From positions 461,105 to 525,104 of the forward strand of contig JAFEVB010000009.1 in the NCBI GenBank assembly GCA_032629725.1: 64,000 nt of DNA, read 5' to 3'. The notes under the pieces are model-generated. The model made no database searches. It worked only from the letters and a program-made list of their open reading frames with translations, and was not told the origin of the DNA. Within the stretch, counting starts at the first letter, position 1; every line of letters starts with the position of its first letter. Positions 1 to 11,600 of this stretch are shown here, piece by piece. Made by a program: the position numbers and the translations under genes. The DNA comes from Gremmenia infestans. Taxonomy: Eukaryota > Ascomycota > Leotiomycetes > Helotiales > Hamatocanthoscyphaceae.

Positions 1-969
1 TAGTTTACGGGGCCTCCTATACCATATCGTGCGGATCTGGATGACCTGAAAATTTAGACAGGCGTTGCAAGCGAAACCTTAGATATACCGCGGTCCGCCG
101 GATCTTTACCCCCGTTCTACTGGACCTATAAGAACGTATGCAACTCTGTAGTCTCCTCACTAACTCGTTTATACCTTCCATAAATGTGCTAAGACCCAAT
201 CTAAAATGTGTAGCGTTTTAGATGCCTTGTATAAGTTCAAGAACCAAAGGCACCGGCTCTTATAATACGCGCTCGAGATTAGTTTAACTTTAAAATTCAA
301 GGTTAAAATACGGGACCAAACAAGGTTTGCACGGATGGTCTAGATCGAAAGATGGTGGTATGAGCTTGTGCTTTCACCTACGATAAGTTCCGAGAGATGT
401 TGGAATTCGTCTGATAACCCAGCTCTACTGCTAGTCCGGTTAGGTTTTTATTGTCCAGCCACATAGAATACCAACGTTCAGCAAAAAAACAAGTTATATT
501 TGCATGTCTTTAACAAATGTGTGACTGTGCTGCATCCGATTGGCTATATTTTAGGAGTATTTTGCTAGTGCCAGAGGCTGCAAGTAATAACTGTGCAGCT
601 GACATGGTCAAGCCTTATTTGATGTTGGAAACTTTGAAGTCCTTATCTTTCTTTGTTCGTATCTGCGAGTACGCACATCAACTAGCACCAAAGCCTTTAT
701 TAAGACCATCATGCTCGTGAAGTTGGCACCTTGTTCTTTGGTATACTTATACACACCTTTCCCCGAACTCTTACTTTCTTAACCATACTGACCTTTTATT
801 GGTTTCTACACGCTCTTCTTGGTTGCATATTCTGCTAGCATTACCATCACCCTTCTGTTCCCAAGCTATCGCTAAACCAAAGAAACTTATTGATCCACAA
901 GATCCTTGTCTGGTATAATTGATCTATGAATGCTTGTGACACGATTGATAAAGGCTTTAGAAATCAATC
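1..969. other. Left-edge intergenic stretch, no gene seen
   Basis: The only open frames here are short (60-67 codons) and have no recognisable motif. The stretch is moderately AT-rich but does not show the CpA/TpG depletion seen at the right edge. Part of it should be the promoter of the zinc-ribbon gene that follows. Confidence 0.6.
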
Positions 970-1365
970 ATGTTCCGCGGACCTCGAAGAAGAACGCCAA
1001 TTCTGGGCGCTGCTCTCGTCGTTGGAGCCTCTCGCTCAGCAGCTCGACATGAAGTTGCTTCCCAGACGCAACAAGCCAATTCTGCCATGGCGCAACAAAA
1101 TGCTGCGGTTGCCAGTGCTCAAGCTGATGCCGAGAGGGCAGCGTATGAGAGGAGACTTCAAGAATATGAGCAGGATAAACGTACGGCTGCTGCAATTGAA
1201 GCTGCTCTTGCGAAAGAAAGGTTGAATGCGGGGGCCAGCAACGAGGCGGCAAGCTCGTTTCTCTGTGGGGCTTGTGGTGAGAGAAATGCGGTTACTCAAA
1301 AGTTTTGCCCCCATTGTGGACGCAGACATTTACAGGGGGATTCTGAGAAGAGGCAACTTGCTTGA
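970..1365 (+). CDS. Small zinc-ribbon protein with Ala/Gln-rich helical middle
   Basis: A single-exon frame of 131 aa. The N-terminus is basic and followed by a short Gly/Ala/Val-rich stretch (about residues 10-22). The middle (about 30-90) is Ala/Gln/Glu/Arg-rich and likely helical or coiled coil. The C-terminus carries a compact zinc ribbon with two CxxC knuckles, CGAC and CPHC, spaced by about 13 residues. Small fungal proteins with a glycine/alanine-rich start and a terminal zinc ribbon are common, but their function is mostly unknown. The ATG at 970 is preferred because the whole patterned protein follows it. Long frames on the opposite strand and in the +2 frame overlap it but carry no motif. 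The zinc ribbon is visible in the sequence; a role in metal or partner binding is inference. Confidence 0.68.
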   Translation: MFRGPRRRTPILGAALVVGASRSAARHEVASQTQQANSAMAQQNAAVASAQADAERAAYERRLQEYEQDKRTAAAIEAALAKERLNAGASNEAASSFLCGACGERNAVTQKFCPHCGRRHLQGDSEKRQLA

Positions 1366-2165
1366 AAATGGGTTATAGTCGGGGTAGACCTAGTCTAGTT
1401 TCTGGTTGCAAACTGATGATATTGTTTCGAAATTTGCAGTCTTTAATTCCAACTTTAACAGACCTGTAATACTCAATTATGCTACATTCCTGCTTCAAGC
1501 CACTACAGCACCCGTTTAAATTCTATCACCACATATCTGTAGGGCGATCGGCTTCTGAAATATAATTGTGTGATGTACAAAAATATCATGACATGCCACC
1601 TGTTTTGATTTACTTATTGATTATAATCCTGGATAATTAATCTCGGAATTGATCAACAAACCAGCTTATCAATCGATTCGTAAGACTTTATGAGTAAACC
1701 AAGTCACTGACGAATGCCTTTTCACTCGCAAATTGATATTTTACTATTTTTCCGAGGATCTGCTTAAATAACCCTAGCCTAGATAAGTTGAGATTATTAC
1801 TACTCCCACATCTCACTCTTTATAAGCATCTAAATTATTAGTATTTATACCACCCCCATCAACCCGTCTCCTTCGGAGCTATATATAGCGTAGGGGTAAC
1901 ATAGTATAGTATGCGAAATTAATAAGAAAGTAGAAAAGGGCGCTAAAAGACACTCTGAATAGCATCACTTTTAACTTTAAGATCCGTAAGCAAAGAGCAA
2001 TTGACGAATAAGATTGTGCATTGACTAAATCCATCGTTCGTGAGTATATCATAGCAGACCCAACTCCAGAACTCATTTATAAATACTCCTTAAAACACAT
2101 CCCCCGTAAACCCCACCCAACCTAATCAATCCCATGCCTCTCCACCCAGAAACGACCTCATACTT
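1366..2165. other. AT-rich intergenic stretch, no gene seen
   Basis: I see no frame with a motif or splice structure. The sequence is AT-rich with scattered pyrimidine tracts. Confidence 0.6.
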
Positions 2166-2597
2166 TTAGCCTGTCTCATCAACCTCTCGAATGGTGCATA
2201 TGAATGTTTCGGCCATCTTGATTTTCTGCAAAGTAATTAGTGCCCGTTTTAGGGAAGCCTGTATGGTTATAGCATTGATACATACATGACTCTGGCTAAC
2301 TTTGCTTATTCCAACGATCCCGGCGGATGGAGTGTGATCTGATGTCGGAGCTGTCTCCCTACAGCCATTCCTGTCCTTCTGCGGATGACTCGATGATACC
2401 TTAGGTTTCGAGGGCATGGAACCGATTGCAGGTTTCTTCCACTCAACCTGCTCCACCTCAAGATACTTGCTTTTAGGTTGGTCTTCGCTTGTTTCGATTA
2501 CTTCGTTGATGGAATCGAGGATATTAACATGCCCGACTAAGAATCGTAGATTGATGTTTGGCTGGCGAGCCTCGTTGGCCATTTTGGTGTATGCCAT
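2166..2597 (-). CDS. Small hypothetical protein with NLRFLVGH-type motif
   Basis: The open frame runs to an upstream ATG at 2621, but MAYTK at 2597 is the more natural start. Early in the protein is NLRFLVGHVNILDS. It resembles the 'NLRLLVGHANxLDSL' signature I recall from a family of small uncharacterised ascomycete proteins. The rest is low-complexity and charged. A plausible 60-nt intron sits near the 3' end: donor GTATGT after a His codon, a CTAAT branch site and acceptor TTTGCAG. Removing it keeps the frame and gives about 123 aa from this start. No function is known to me. The protein looks shorter and more divergent than other members I recall, so it could be a decaying copy. Family assignment rests on one motif and is tentative. 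Confidence 0.38.
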   Translation of the reverse strand: MAYTKMANEARQPNINLRFLVGHVNILDSINEVIETSEDQPKSKYLEVEQVEWKKPAIGSMPSKPKVSSSHPQKDRNGCRETAPTSDHTPSAGIVGISKVSQSHVCINAITIQASLKRALITLQKIKMAETFICTIREVDETG

Positions 2598-3779
2598 GTG
2601 ATATATACGAAAGGAGTTCATTGCTATCTTAATAACATAGTTTTGCTAAGGGTCTCATAGATTTTGTAAGGAAGATGATCTACCCTATATTTACTTGAGA
2701 GTTGCTCATAATACACTAGGGCTGACTAGAAAGCTGTTATCTGTAGACATGTATCTATGGTATATGACGACTTTAGCCTTACTTGCCCCAGGTTCACTAT
2801 TCTCTTCGTGGTTTAGTATCGGGAATTCCAAGCCAGAGATTCAGCTCGTGAGAGAATTACTACGGGGTTAATAATTAACACTTTTTTAATCTGGAGATCG
2901 CCGCACTATGGAGAGTATTTAGCTCGACCGTAGCCTCATATGGTAAAGGCGAGGGCGGGATCGAGTCGAGATCTGCTGTTCACAAGCCAAAATTTAGCGG
3001 AGGATCCTACTCGTACTCCACACTACCTAAGAGCGGTTCAAAAGCCAAGAATTAACGGTCGTCCCTACCCCGCTGGTACCTCAGAGGGGAACATCCAGAC
3101 ATGCATCCTGATAAGCTGAAGTCACGTTGACGTTTTCCTGCCCCGCTCTCGCTGAAGTCCGTGGCTTTTGGAATTTTTCCTTTGTGTTGACAAAGTACCC
3201 CACTCTCTAAGCACCACAGAAAGATTTACTAACCTCTCAGCTCTCTCTACGAATCCCTAGAAGAGTCCTATGAGATATGATGTAGATCACGTGGGTGCCC
3301 CCCACTGCGGAATCTATTACATCGACAATCTAGGCTACAAGGTCTAGAATCATAATTTATAGGAATAAATCCGCAGATACCCAAGCTATTACGACTCAGG
3401 TCATAGAAATCTTGACTTAAAAAGCATCTATAGAAACGCATAAAAAACGTCTACATACATCTAATAAAAGTCAAATCTGTTCTAGACTTACAGATTTTTC
3501 AAATGAAAACCAAATAAAAATCTTCAAGTTACGGACTTTCGACCCAAAAGTGAACCAGGCAGGCCATTAATCATTATCCACACCTGACTTCCAAACGGCG
3601 AAATATTCGTATTTCCACTCCGTAACAGGAAGAGAATATAAACGTCTTTTTAGATATGGTATCAATTATAAACCATTCTATGTGCTGTTCAAGTTTAACA
3701 ACGAGCAACTTAATATCCTTTCGAGTCTATAATTACCTAATGGACGTGCACCTCGCCCGCCCCCCCAAGAACCCACCCC
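2598..3779. other. Intergenic stretch, no gene seen
   Basis: No frame longer than about 60 codons has a motif. Nothing identifiable as a transposon terminal repeat was found by eye. Confidence 0.55.
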
Positions 3780-4490
3780 CTACTTCCAAAACTTAGCCAA
3801 GAACCCCTGCTCGCCCGGCCTCGTATACCACTCATGCCTGCGATGCGGCCCCCTCGGCATCCTCTCCGTATACGACCTCTCTCTCTCAAATCTCCTCATC
3901 AGCTCCCGATACGTGAGTAGCTCGCTCGGGGTCACCACACACGGGTCGCGCGGATGCGTGTGCAGCACCATGGGCACGAAGCCGAAGAAGAAGGCTATGA
4001 GGTTGTCATAAAGCTGCTGGTCGATGTTGCCGCGTCGGTCGACGTCCCGCACGTTGTCCCACATGTGCGCCAGGTTGATGCGGTGCACTTTGCTGGTTAC
4101 GCGGCGGGAGAGGCTGTGGATTTCGTGCGGGGACATTGAGGTCGCGTCGGGGCGCGAGGGGGGGCGTTGCGTGATCAGGCGGTCTGGCTCGCCTGGAGAC
4201 GCCTGTTCTTCGTTGCTTGGGCCGGCGCGTGATTCGGACTCGGGGTTGGGTTGGTGTGTTAGTTGTTGCTGTGTAATTGGACTTGGACTTGTTCGTTGAG
4301 ATTGCTGGTGTTGGGCGCTCATGACTGTTACGTGTTTTGATGGTCCTCCGGGTACGTGTTGAGTGTTTCGAACGTTCAAGTACGGTGAAGGTCCTGCCAA
4401 GACATGTGGAGGTGGTGGATGCTGCTGCTGCTGGGCAGTTGGTGGCGCTTTGGACCGTTTAGAACGGGCCGTGGGGAGAGGTGTAGACAT
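3780..4490 (-). CDS. Hypothetical protein, disordered Pro/Gln/Ser-rich N-terminus
   Basis: A single-exon 236-aa frame with an ATG at 4490 and a stop at 3780. The first 125 residues or so are Pro/Gln/Ser/Thr-rich with a Gln run, typical of disorder, and start with a basic patch (residues 8-15). The C-terminal 110 residues look folded, with mixed hydrophobic and charged sequence. They include a stretch around NLAHMWDNVRDVDRRG, a hydrophobic AFFFGFVPMVL segment and an Arg-rich tail. I do not recognise the family. The gene is close to the Ybp2-like gene (260 bp between the two frames) and on the same strand. The contrast between low-complexity N-half and patterned C-half supports a real gene. Confidence 0.62.
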   Translation of the reverse strand: MSTPLPTARSKRSKAPPTAQQQQHPPPPHVLAGPSPYLNVRNTQHVPGGPSKHVTVMSAQHQQSQRTSPSPITQQQLTHQPNPESESRAGPSNEEQASPGEPDRLITQRPPSRPDATSMSPHEIHSLSRRVTSKVHRINLAHMWDNVRDVDRRGNIDQQLYDNLIAFFFGFVPMVLHTHPRDPCVVTPSELLTYRELMRRFERERSYTERMPRGPHRRHEWYTRPGEQGFLAKFWK

Positions 4491-4750
4491 TCTTGTGCTC
4501 TCGAGGTTAGGAAATGCGCTTCGAGTTGGGTAGTTGAAGACAATATCGCAATCGAGAGAATAAAGACAAATTAAATAGCTGGGTACCTAGGTAGTATAGG
4601 ATGTCACAACGCTTCTGACGGTGATTCATGAAATGTTGATTCACGAGCACCCCCACAAAGAATCTCCAGACATACATAATCATTCAAATACAACACTCGT
4701 TCTTCCTAGCGATTTCTTGATGGGTATCATGTATCATTCATTATCGTTAA

Positions 4751-6789
4751 TCAGACATCAATCTTTGCCGAACACATGGATATCCTCTCACCAAGGAGCT
4801 GCAAGTCCAATCCAGATAATCCCGTATCGAACGTTGACTCCGGTTCCCCGGCCTCAAATGCAGTCAGAGCCTTCACTTGTGCAGCTCTTAGTGGTCCCAA
4901 ATAAATTTCTTCAACAACAGACAACATTCCTGAAGGAACAACATGGGCATAATTCTCCCCCGAAATGAAGAAAACAAAATTTACTACAGCCATATGGAAC
5001 GAAAAAGATTGACCCAGAATATGGACCAGCTCTTCTGCAGTAGCACTTCCTAGCTCCGAGGCATCAGGAAACAAGTATGGCTGTGCAGCGGATAGAGCAA
5101 CCTTCGATCCAAATATATTGTTCGATTTCCGTTCATATGCTGTGATTATCTCCTCCTTCAACCAAGAAACGGCAGAGGCCTTCAAATTTTCGTAAGGGCA
5201 GTGCTCCAAAGTATCCGTTATGAATGTAAGGCGGAGACGGTCAACTGGGTGCGCATGCAGTATGGTTGAAGTCAGCACGTGAGCTGCATACCGCAACGTG
5301 GGAGAAGGAGTATTGGCGGACAATAATGACAGTGACTGGAGATGTTGAAGAAAATCTTCATCCTCAAGGGGTCCAGACACGAAGTTATTGTTACGTTCCA
5401 GCCACAATCCAATAGCCAAAAGAGCGTCAATCACCCCCGAGTCTTCATTACCAATGTTCGCCGGTCCGTCGGTTCCGATGAATTGCTTGATAAGCTTTGC
5501 ATGATCAGGGAAAATGGACAGTTTTGGGGGTGGAGATTTGGATTCAAAGAGGATCGAGGCAAAAATGTAACAAGTTATGAGAAATAGAGATCCCGCTTTC
5601 GATAAAGGAATATCTGCTGGTGAGGTTGGATAGTTGGTCTCCTCATTCTCCTCATCGTCGTCGCCAGTCTCGTCTTCCGTTTTGTATATGGCGTCGAACA
5701 GATCGGTGTAGTCCAACATGCCAAGATCTCTGGCCAGTGCCTATACATATATTAGAAAGCTCCAATTTTTGCCCAGGCCGTACTTACCACCAGCTGTCCT
5801 ACCAAAGTATCTCTACCCTGCAGTGTGGGCTCCTCTCGAAACGATTCGCCCAAGCTTTTCTTCCCTGCAACCACCTTTGTTGGGTCAAATGATTCCTGGA
5901 GTCTTGTAGCCCACTCCAAGCTATTGGTGTTGGCATAGTCTTGCAATACATGGGTGACGAAGGATTGCAGCAGCTTAGTCTGTATAGCACCTTCCTGTGG
6001 ATCTGCATCTTCATGTGCTTCTGGGTCGGGCGCAGAAGGATCAGACTCCGATGGATTCGTGTCCTTGATGCTCAAGGTCGATTGTCGGCCGGGCAATGGT
6101 GGCCGTTTCTTGCCGGAGATTGTATGTACGAAGGAGATGACGGCGAGGGTTGCTTGATTGGAAGGACGGAAGGCTGCAAGAATCGACATGAGGGACGTGG
6201 AGAGGAAGCGGGAGGGGTATTTTGTCTTTATTCGGGGATGGAGTATGGCAAGGAGGTTGACCAAGATGCAAAACTTGTCGACATTTGTAGGTTCGGGTGT
6301 GGGTTTCTTGGTATTCTCTATCTTGCCCTCTTCTGCGGCCGTGTTGTCCTCTTCCTTAGCAGCCTTGTCCCCTCTTTCGGTAGTGTTTTTCTCTTCCTCG
6401 GCAGCCTTGTCCTCATCCTCGACATCATGGCCCTCCTCGACCGCATCGAGATCCAATATATGTAGTGATTCGGTCACTTTCAACACCACCTCCCTCGGAT
6501 TTCCCAGTCTCGCGATGCTACCTAAACACTTCTCTGCACCGGGGAGGGGTAGAAGGAGGTGGATGAGGTCCCAACCAATGTTCTGGGTCAATTCAGCATC
6601 TTGGAGGATATCGTTCAGCGCGGGAAGGATTTCGGGCGAAAGCTGCGATTCGAGGATGGTGAGATATGTCAGATAGTCAGTTGCAGGCGGCAGAGACTCG
6701 GTGATGGCTTTGATGCCGTCGGGAGGCATATTGGACATGGTGGATGGGTTGAAGCCGTTTGAAGGAGGGGTTATTGACAACAGCTTCAA
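4751..6789 (-). CDS. Ybp2/YAP-binding/Alf4/glomulin-like family protein
   Basis: Two exons on the minus strand, 6789-5788 and 5740-4751, give 663 aa. The 47-nt intron has a GTAAGTA donor, and the frame continues from GQLV into ALARDLGMLDYTDLF. The protein is an alpha-helical, HEAT-like chain with a Leu-rich start (TDYLTYLTILESQLSPEIL), an acidic Glu/Lys insert at about residues 110-160, and helical repeats to the end. This pattern fits the fungal family annotated as Ybp1/Ybp2, Alf4 and glomulin (formerly DUF1760). In yeast these proteins act in the Yap1 oxidative-stress response and at the kinetochore; plant and animal relatives regulate cullin-RING ligases. A second in-frame Met lies at residue 18 (MSNMPPDG) and may be the true start. 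Family assignment is fairly secure; the specific role is inference. Confidence 0.88.
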
Positions 6790-7582
6790 ATGAGGTCAAG
6801 CTTGGTTTCAACGTAAGGCTGGCTGGCTAGGCAAGCACGTGATGCAGCCCCACTACAGCCCTATTCTATTCTATTCCTCTTCTCACTCACTCCTTGCTTT
6901 ACTTGCAAAGTCATGTGCAAAGTCATGGGTACAAAAGGTATACAAAGGTAAAGGTAGGTAACAGGTAGGCTATTCCGTACCTCTAGGTCTTCTATGACTT
7001 AACCAACCCATCCATATATCGACCAGTGTTACAAGCAAATGCAGGTAGGTACATTCAGTCGGCAAACCTGCCTGCTTTCTTGGCATTGTTTACTCGTACC
7101 GTACCGTATCACTACACCTGGTGCACTACCTAGGTACTTTACGTATATTCCAATTCCATACGCAGTAAGCACTGCGACAATACGACGTATAATGTTCTCT
7201 TACATCTGACTCCACGATGATGAGCTTCTTGTATACCATTCATTGTATTGTTGAGCTTCGATTGCCTCCCAATTGAACCACTTTCCGCATAACGGGTCGC
7301 GGTGTTACTCCACTACCCTCACTCTCTCCCTCCCTCCCTCCTATCATATACTCCGTACATGGCTCTGAGAACGACACTTACACGTATAAAGTCACTCAAG
7401 CTTGCAACGTGGGCAAGTCCCAACAAATACATCAGTGAGTCAACTTCGTTGTTCAGCAGGTCTAGCCCATAGTCACTGACACTAAAGCCGAAGGACAGCG
7501 AGCTATATATTCAGCATCCAGTGGACATTGCCCCAACCTCTATACAACTACTCTACGAAAATCAGTCCTTCAATTTTCAAGC
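6790..7582. promoter_or_regulatory. Divergent promoter region, Ybp2-like gene / CMD-like gene
   Basis: This 793-bp gap separates two divergent genes. It contains repeated GGTAGGTA/TACCTAGGTA-type words between about 6950 and 7140, a CT-rich tract at about 7320-7342, and a TACTCCGTA word at 7349-7357. No gene is seen. Confidence 0.5.
7504..7510 (+). promoter_or_regulatory. TATA box of the CMD-like gene
   Basis: TATATAT lies 73 bp upstream of the ATG at 7583, at a spacing normal for ascomycete promoters. It precedes a pyrimidine-rich leader. Confidence 0.5.
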
Positions 7583-8453
7583 ATGGCGACTACACACGAA
7601 CCTACAGCCGAAGACGCCAGTGCCCTATTCAAATCGATCGAAGAAACATTCCCCAAATTGACATTAGGGGAAGATAAATGGTATCTGCCTGTTGTGAGTG
7701 GAAGAACCTAGTCTGCAAAGCATCTACTGAGAATCCTGCCAGCTCTCTGCACTCGTAGGCGCTGCACCAGATCATGTTGGCACCCTATACACCTACCTCA
7801 TCAATAAACCCGACTGCTCAACTCCCGAAACACGTCAAGCTCTTGTACGCCGCCTCCGCGAAGCCCTCGTCAAGAACATATCCATCCAAGGTGTTTGCAA
7901 GCCAATCGAAGCTCTCTTCACCATTGCGAAAGTAGAGCGACCAGAAGATAAGGATTACTCATTTTCGAGGTACGACCCTTAACCACATACTCTGTATTGG
8001 CACTAAGGTCTTCTAGGGAAGGATGGCAGACAGGGCCGGAGAATTTGGCTAGAGGGGAACAGTGGCTGAATACTATATACGAGGGCAATCTTTCCGACGC
8101 AACCGACAAGTTCATTGCTCACAAGGACTTTGACTTCATCACCCGCCAGATTTCATACGGCTTCTACCTGTCCGATCACACCATTCTAGGACCCATCGAG
8201 ACCGAGTTGGTAGTGTTGTCCGGAATCATGATACAAAACCTCCCCCTCGAAACGGCCTGGCATCTGCGAGGAACGCGGAGAGTTGGTGTCAGTGCTGAAG
8301 ATGTGGAGCTGGTGCAACAATGTGTAAGCCCTCACGGACTACGCGACCTTGCTTGGCATCACTAACTATTCTTAGGTGGAAATGGTGGCCAAATTTGCCA
8401 GTGTGAGCCTACACAAGGTGCCTAGGGTTGCTGATGTTGAGAGCCAGGTATAA
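7583..8453 (+). CDS. Carboxymuconolactone decarboxylase (AhpD-like) family protein
   Basis: Four exons, 7583-7693, 7743-7969, 8017-8323 and 8376-8453, give 240 aa. Donors are GTGAGT, GTACGA and GTAAGC, and the last intron has a perfect ACTAAC branch site. The second half carries the helical core of CMD/AhpD-like proteins, around TELVVLSGIMIQNLPLETAW followed by a conserved His and the HLRGTRRVGVS segment. No CxxC pair is present, so the thiol-based peroxidase-reductase chemistry of true AhpD is unlikely. In fungi such proteins occur both as orphan genes and in metabolite clusters. Here it lies convergent to the PKS, with 223 bp between stop codons, which suggests but does not prove a role in the same pathway. 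The family is fairly sure; the reaction is unknown. Confidence 0.87.
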
Positions 8454-8676
8454 ATGCACACAAAGCATGATACCACTAGCAAATAAGTAGATCGTAGGTT
8501 ATGATGACATGGATTCCCCATCTTTGCTCACTCGCCTTGTGTAAAAAAGTCCAGTTGTGTTGAGATCAACAATCTGACATTAGACAGTCGCATGAAATCT
8601 AATTACATTACTAGAATAGGAACAAAACGATTTCCGCAGCTCCACGCAATGAACGCCAACAACCAGCAGAGTCAAT

Positions 8677-11600
8677 CTATGTCCATGTGCTTTGCTTAAA
8701 TGCGCTCTTCGATGCAGCAGTAAGCCCAACGCCCACCAATGTAGCCCCACCTACAATCTCGAAGACTGCCAGGTCTGCACTCATCTCCTTCGACACCCAA
8801 TTGCGCAGTTCCACAGCAACCAACGAGTCGACACCATAAGACTCGACCCTGTGGCTGAGCTCTATGTTTTCTTCTGCAATGCCTAAGACCTTGGAAAGCT
8901 TCTTCCTCAACGCCTCGGACACCACCATTCCCGCCTCAGCAAGGGTGCCTACGCTTGCGAACATGGTTTTGAAATCCGTGCTGTTTTCATCCTTGCGCAC
9001 TGACGATTGACCGGAGAATTCAATCTGATGCATTTTGCGGAAGAGAGGCTGGCACAAGGCGACAGGCACCTCCCCCCCTCTGGCAACCACCTTCGCCGGA
9101 ATATCGATACCCAGGATCACCTGATCGCACCACTGCGGAGACAATTGAAGTGCCGGGTTGCAGTAAAAGTCCAGAAGTGATTGTACCTCTTCTTGTGTGA
9201 TGGGGAGCATGACGCCTTGACGCATCAACCGATCCATCAGCTGGGAATTTTCGGCAACAACACCTTCTGAGAGAACGACACCGAGATCTAGTGCCACAGC
9301 CTTTTCTCCATGCAACACCCGGTAATGTGCAAGCTCGTCTTGGTAGGTGTTACCCGCTGCGTAGTTGCTCTGCCCTGGGTTCCCAAAAATACCGCTAGCG
9401 GATGACAAGAGCACAAAAAAGTCCATTCCCGGAGGAAGCGAGACGTGGAGATTCCAAGAGCCTTGAACCTTTGGCCTCACGCTCTCTTCCCACTGTTGGA
9501 ATGACATGGATGCAAATGTTGTGTCCTGTACAAATGTCAGTAAAAACATGCCAACAAAAGGTAAGTCTACCCACTCGTAGAACCATTGATGCTTGAATGC
9601 AGCCCTTTATTGGGGGCATTGTTTTCGCGCATCTTTGTACTAGACTCTTCAATGCCGAGAGGCTTGCAATATCGCAAGCAGGTGCCACAACGCGAACCCC
9701 TTTCGCCCGCAATTCCGTAACTAGCGCCTGTCCTTTTTCATTACCAACTGGTCCGGAGCGAGAAAGAAGGATCAAATTATTTGCTCCTCGATCTACAAGC
9801 CACTTTGCAATGCTGCGACCAATCCCTCCAAGACCTCCGGCAATGAGGTAAGTAGCGTCTTTGCTAAGTTCATAGGAGGGTCTGGTTTTAAGACTCGTCT
9901 GTTTTACAGGTCAGTACTTAGTCCCAAATAACCTAAGACGCTCAACTCACCGGCACAATGGCATCTGTGGTGGCCTCCAGAACAATCTTCCCGGAACTCT
10001 TCCCGCTCTGGAGAATTCTAAATGCATGTTCCATGTCGGAGATTGGGAACACGGTCAACGGATATGATGGGCCCAGCTTTTTAGCCTCCACCAGGCGCAT
10101 GATCTCTCGCATCATCTTCTGAATAAGCTGCGGTCGTTGCTGTACAATCGCGGCTAGATCAACACCGGTAAAAGACGCGTTTCTGAGGAATGAATACATG
10201 GGAAGGTTTCCATGGTTGTCGATGTCTCTCCTTCCGATCTCCATAAATCGCCCATACGGTGCGATGCACTCCCAGGTCGCAACTAATTGGTCACCCGCAA
10301 GCGAATTTAATACCACGTCAACGCCACGCCCTTGTGTCATCCGCTTTATCCCATCTGCGAATGAGAGGTCTCGACTATAGAAGATGTGATCTTCCGGAAT
10401 CTGATACTGGCTCATAATGAGTTGCTTCTTCTCTTTCGATCCGACAGTTGCAAATACTTCGGCGCCCAGGTGAAGGGCAATTTGAACAGCAGCCTGGCCT
10501 GTTCCACCCGAGGCAGCATGGATAAGGATGGACTCGCCTTTCTCAAGGCGAGCTGATTCGATCAGACAATAGTATGCGGTGCAAAAAGCAGTGGGGATTG
10601 CGGCTGCTTCATTGAAAGTCATGCTGTCTGGAATTTTGGCGGCACACCCAATCGATGACCGTGCAAACGACCTGTAAGTGTCGGTTGCACAAAGAGCGAC
10701 GCGGTCTCCAGGCTTCAGTGTATCCCAATTCTCACCAACACGGCTGACCACACCAGAGCACTCGTTCCCTAGGGTGTCAGTGTTCACACGTCCCAAGACC
10801 GTGAGGCATTCTTTGAAGTTCACGCCTATTGCTCGTACTTCTACCTCCACTTCATTGGGACCCAAAGGAAGAGATGCTTTTCCGTCTTCAATGAATTCCA
10901 AGGAATCAAGTAGTCCCGGTGTTCTCACGTCGACCTTGACCGCAGGCAAATCTCCAAATTTCTGCTCTCGTCGAGGATAGTTGGTTCGGACGTAGATATG
11001 GTCATTGAGAGACGCGGCTGTGGAAAGACGGTTGATGTGCAGACATCCATCCATTTCCACGTATTCAGGCTCGAAGTCTCCCGTTTCTTTGTGGGAAACT
11101 GTAAGATGGAAGACGCGGGCGATATTGCAAGCAAAATTCTCCGTTCTGGTTCTAGGGGAGACATCCAAGGCAAGGGTGACTAGAGGTACGTTCGGGTTTT
11201 CTTGTCGCGAAACTCTGCAAAGACCTTCCACCATACCACAGGCGGGCGTCACAGGACCTTGTCTGCCTCCGGGCATCACCCACAGCAGACTTCCAGCTGA
11301 GGAAAGAATGGTTTGAAGAGCCGAGAGGCCATCGGAAGTTAGATTGCGAAGCAAAGGAGCGCTGAGATCATGCATCACAATATAATGGTGTATATTATGG
11401 TCTGATAACGATGCCGCCTGCTCCAAGGTCAAAATTTTTGAGAGATTATACCCGAATTTTCGAAGCTCTTGGCCAAGGTACTGAGATATGACACGCTGGC
11501 TTTCCGAGTTGCTCTCCACGATCGCAACAATCTCCCCGGGGAAAGGACGAACGGGAGCTACAGGCTTTGCGGTCGAGATTATAATGCTATAATCGTGGAA

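Noticed and set aside
968..1329. Three overlapping frames of 94-99 codons on both strands
   Set aside because: They overlap the zinc-ribbon gene in other frames and have no motif.
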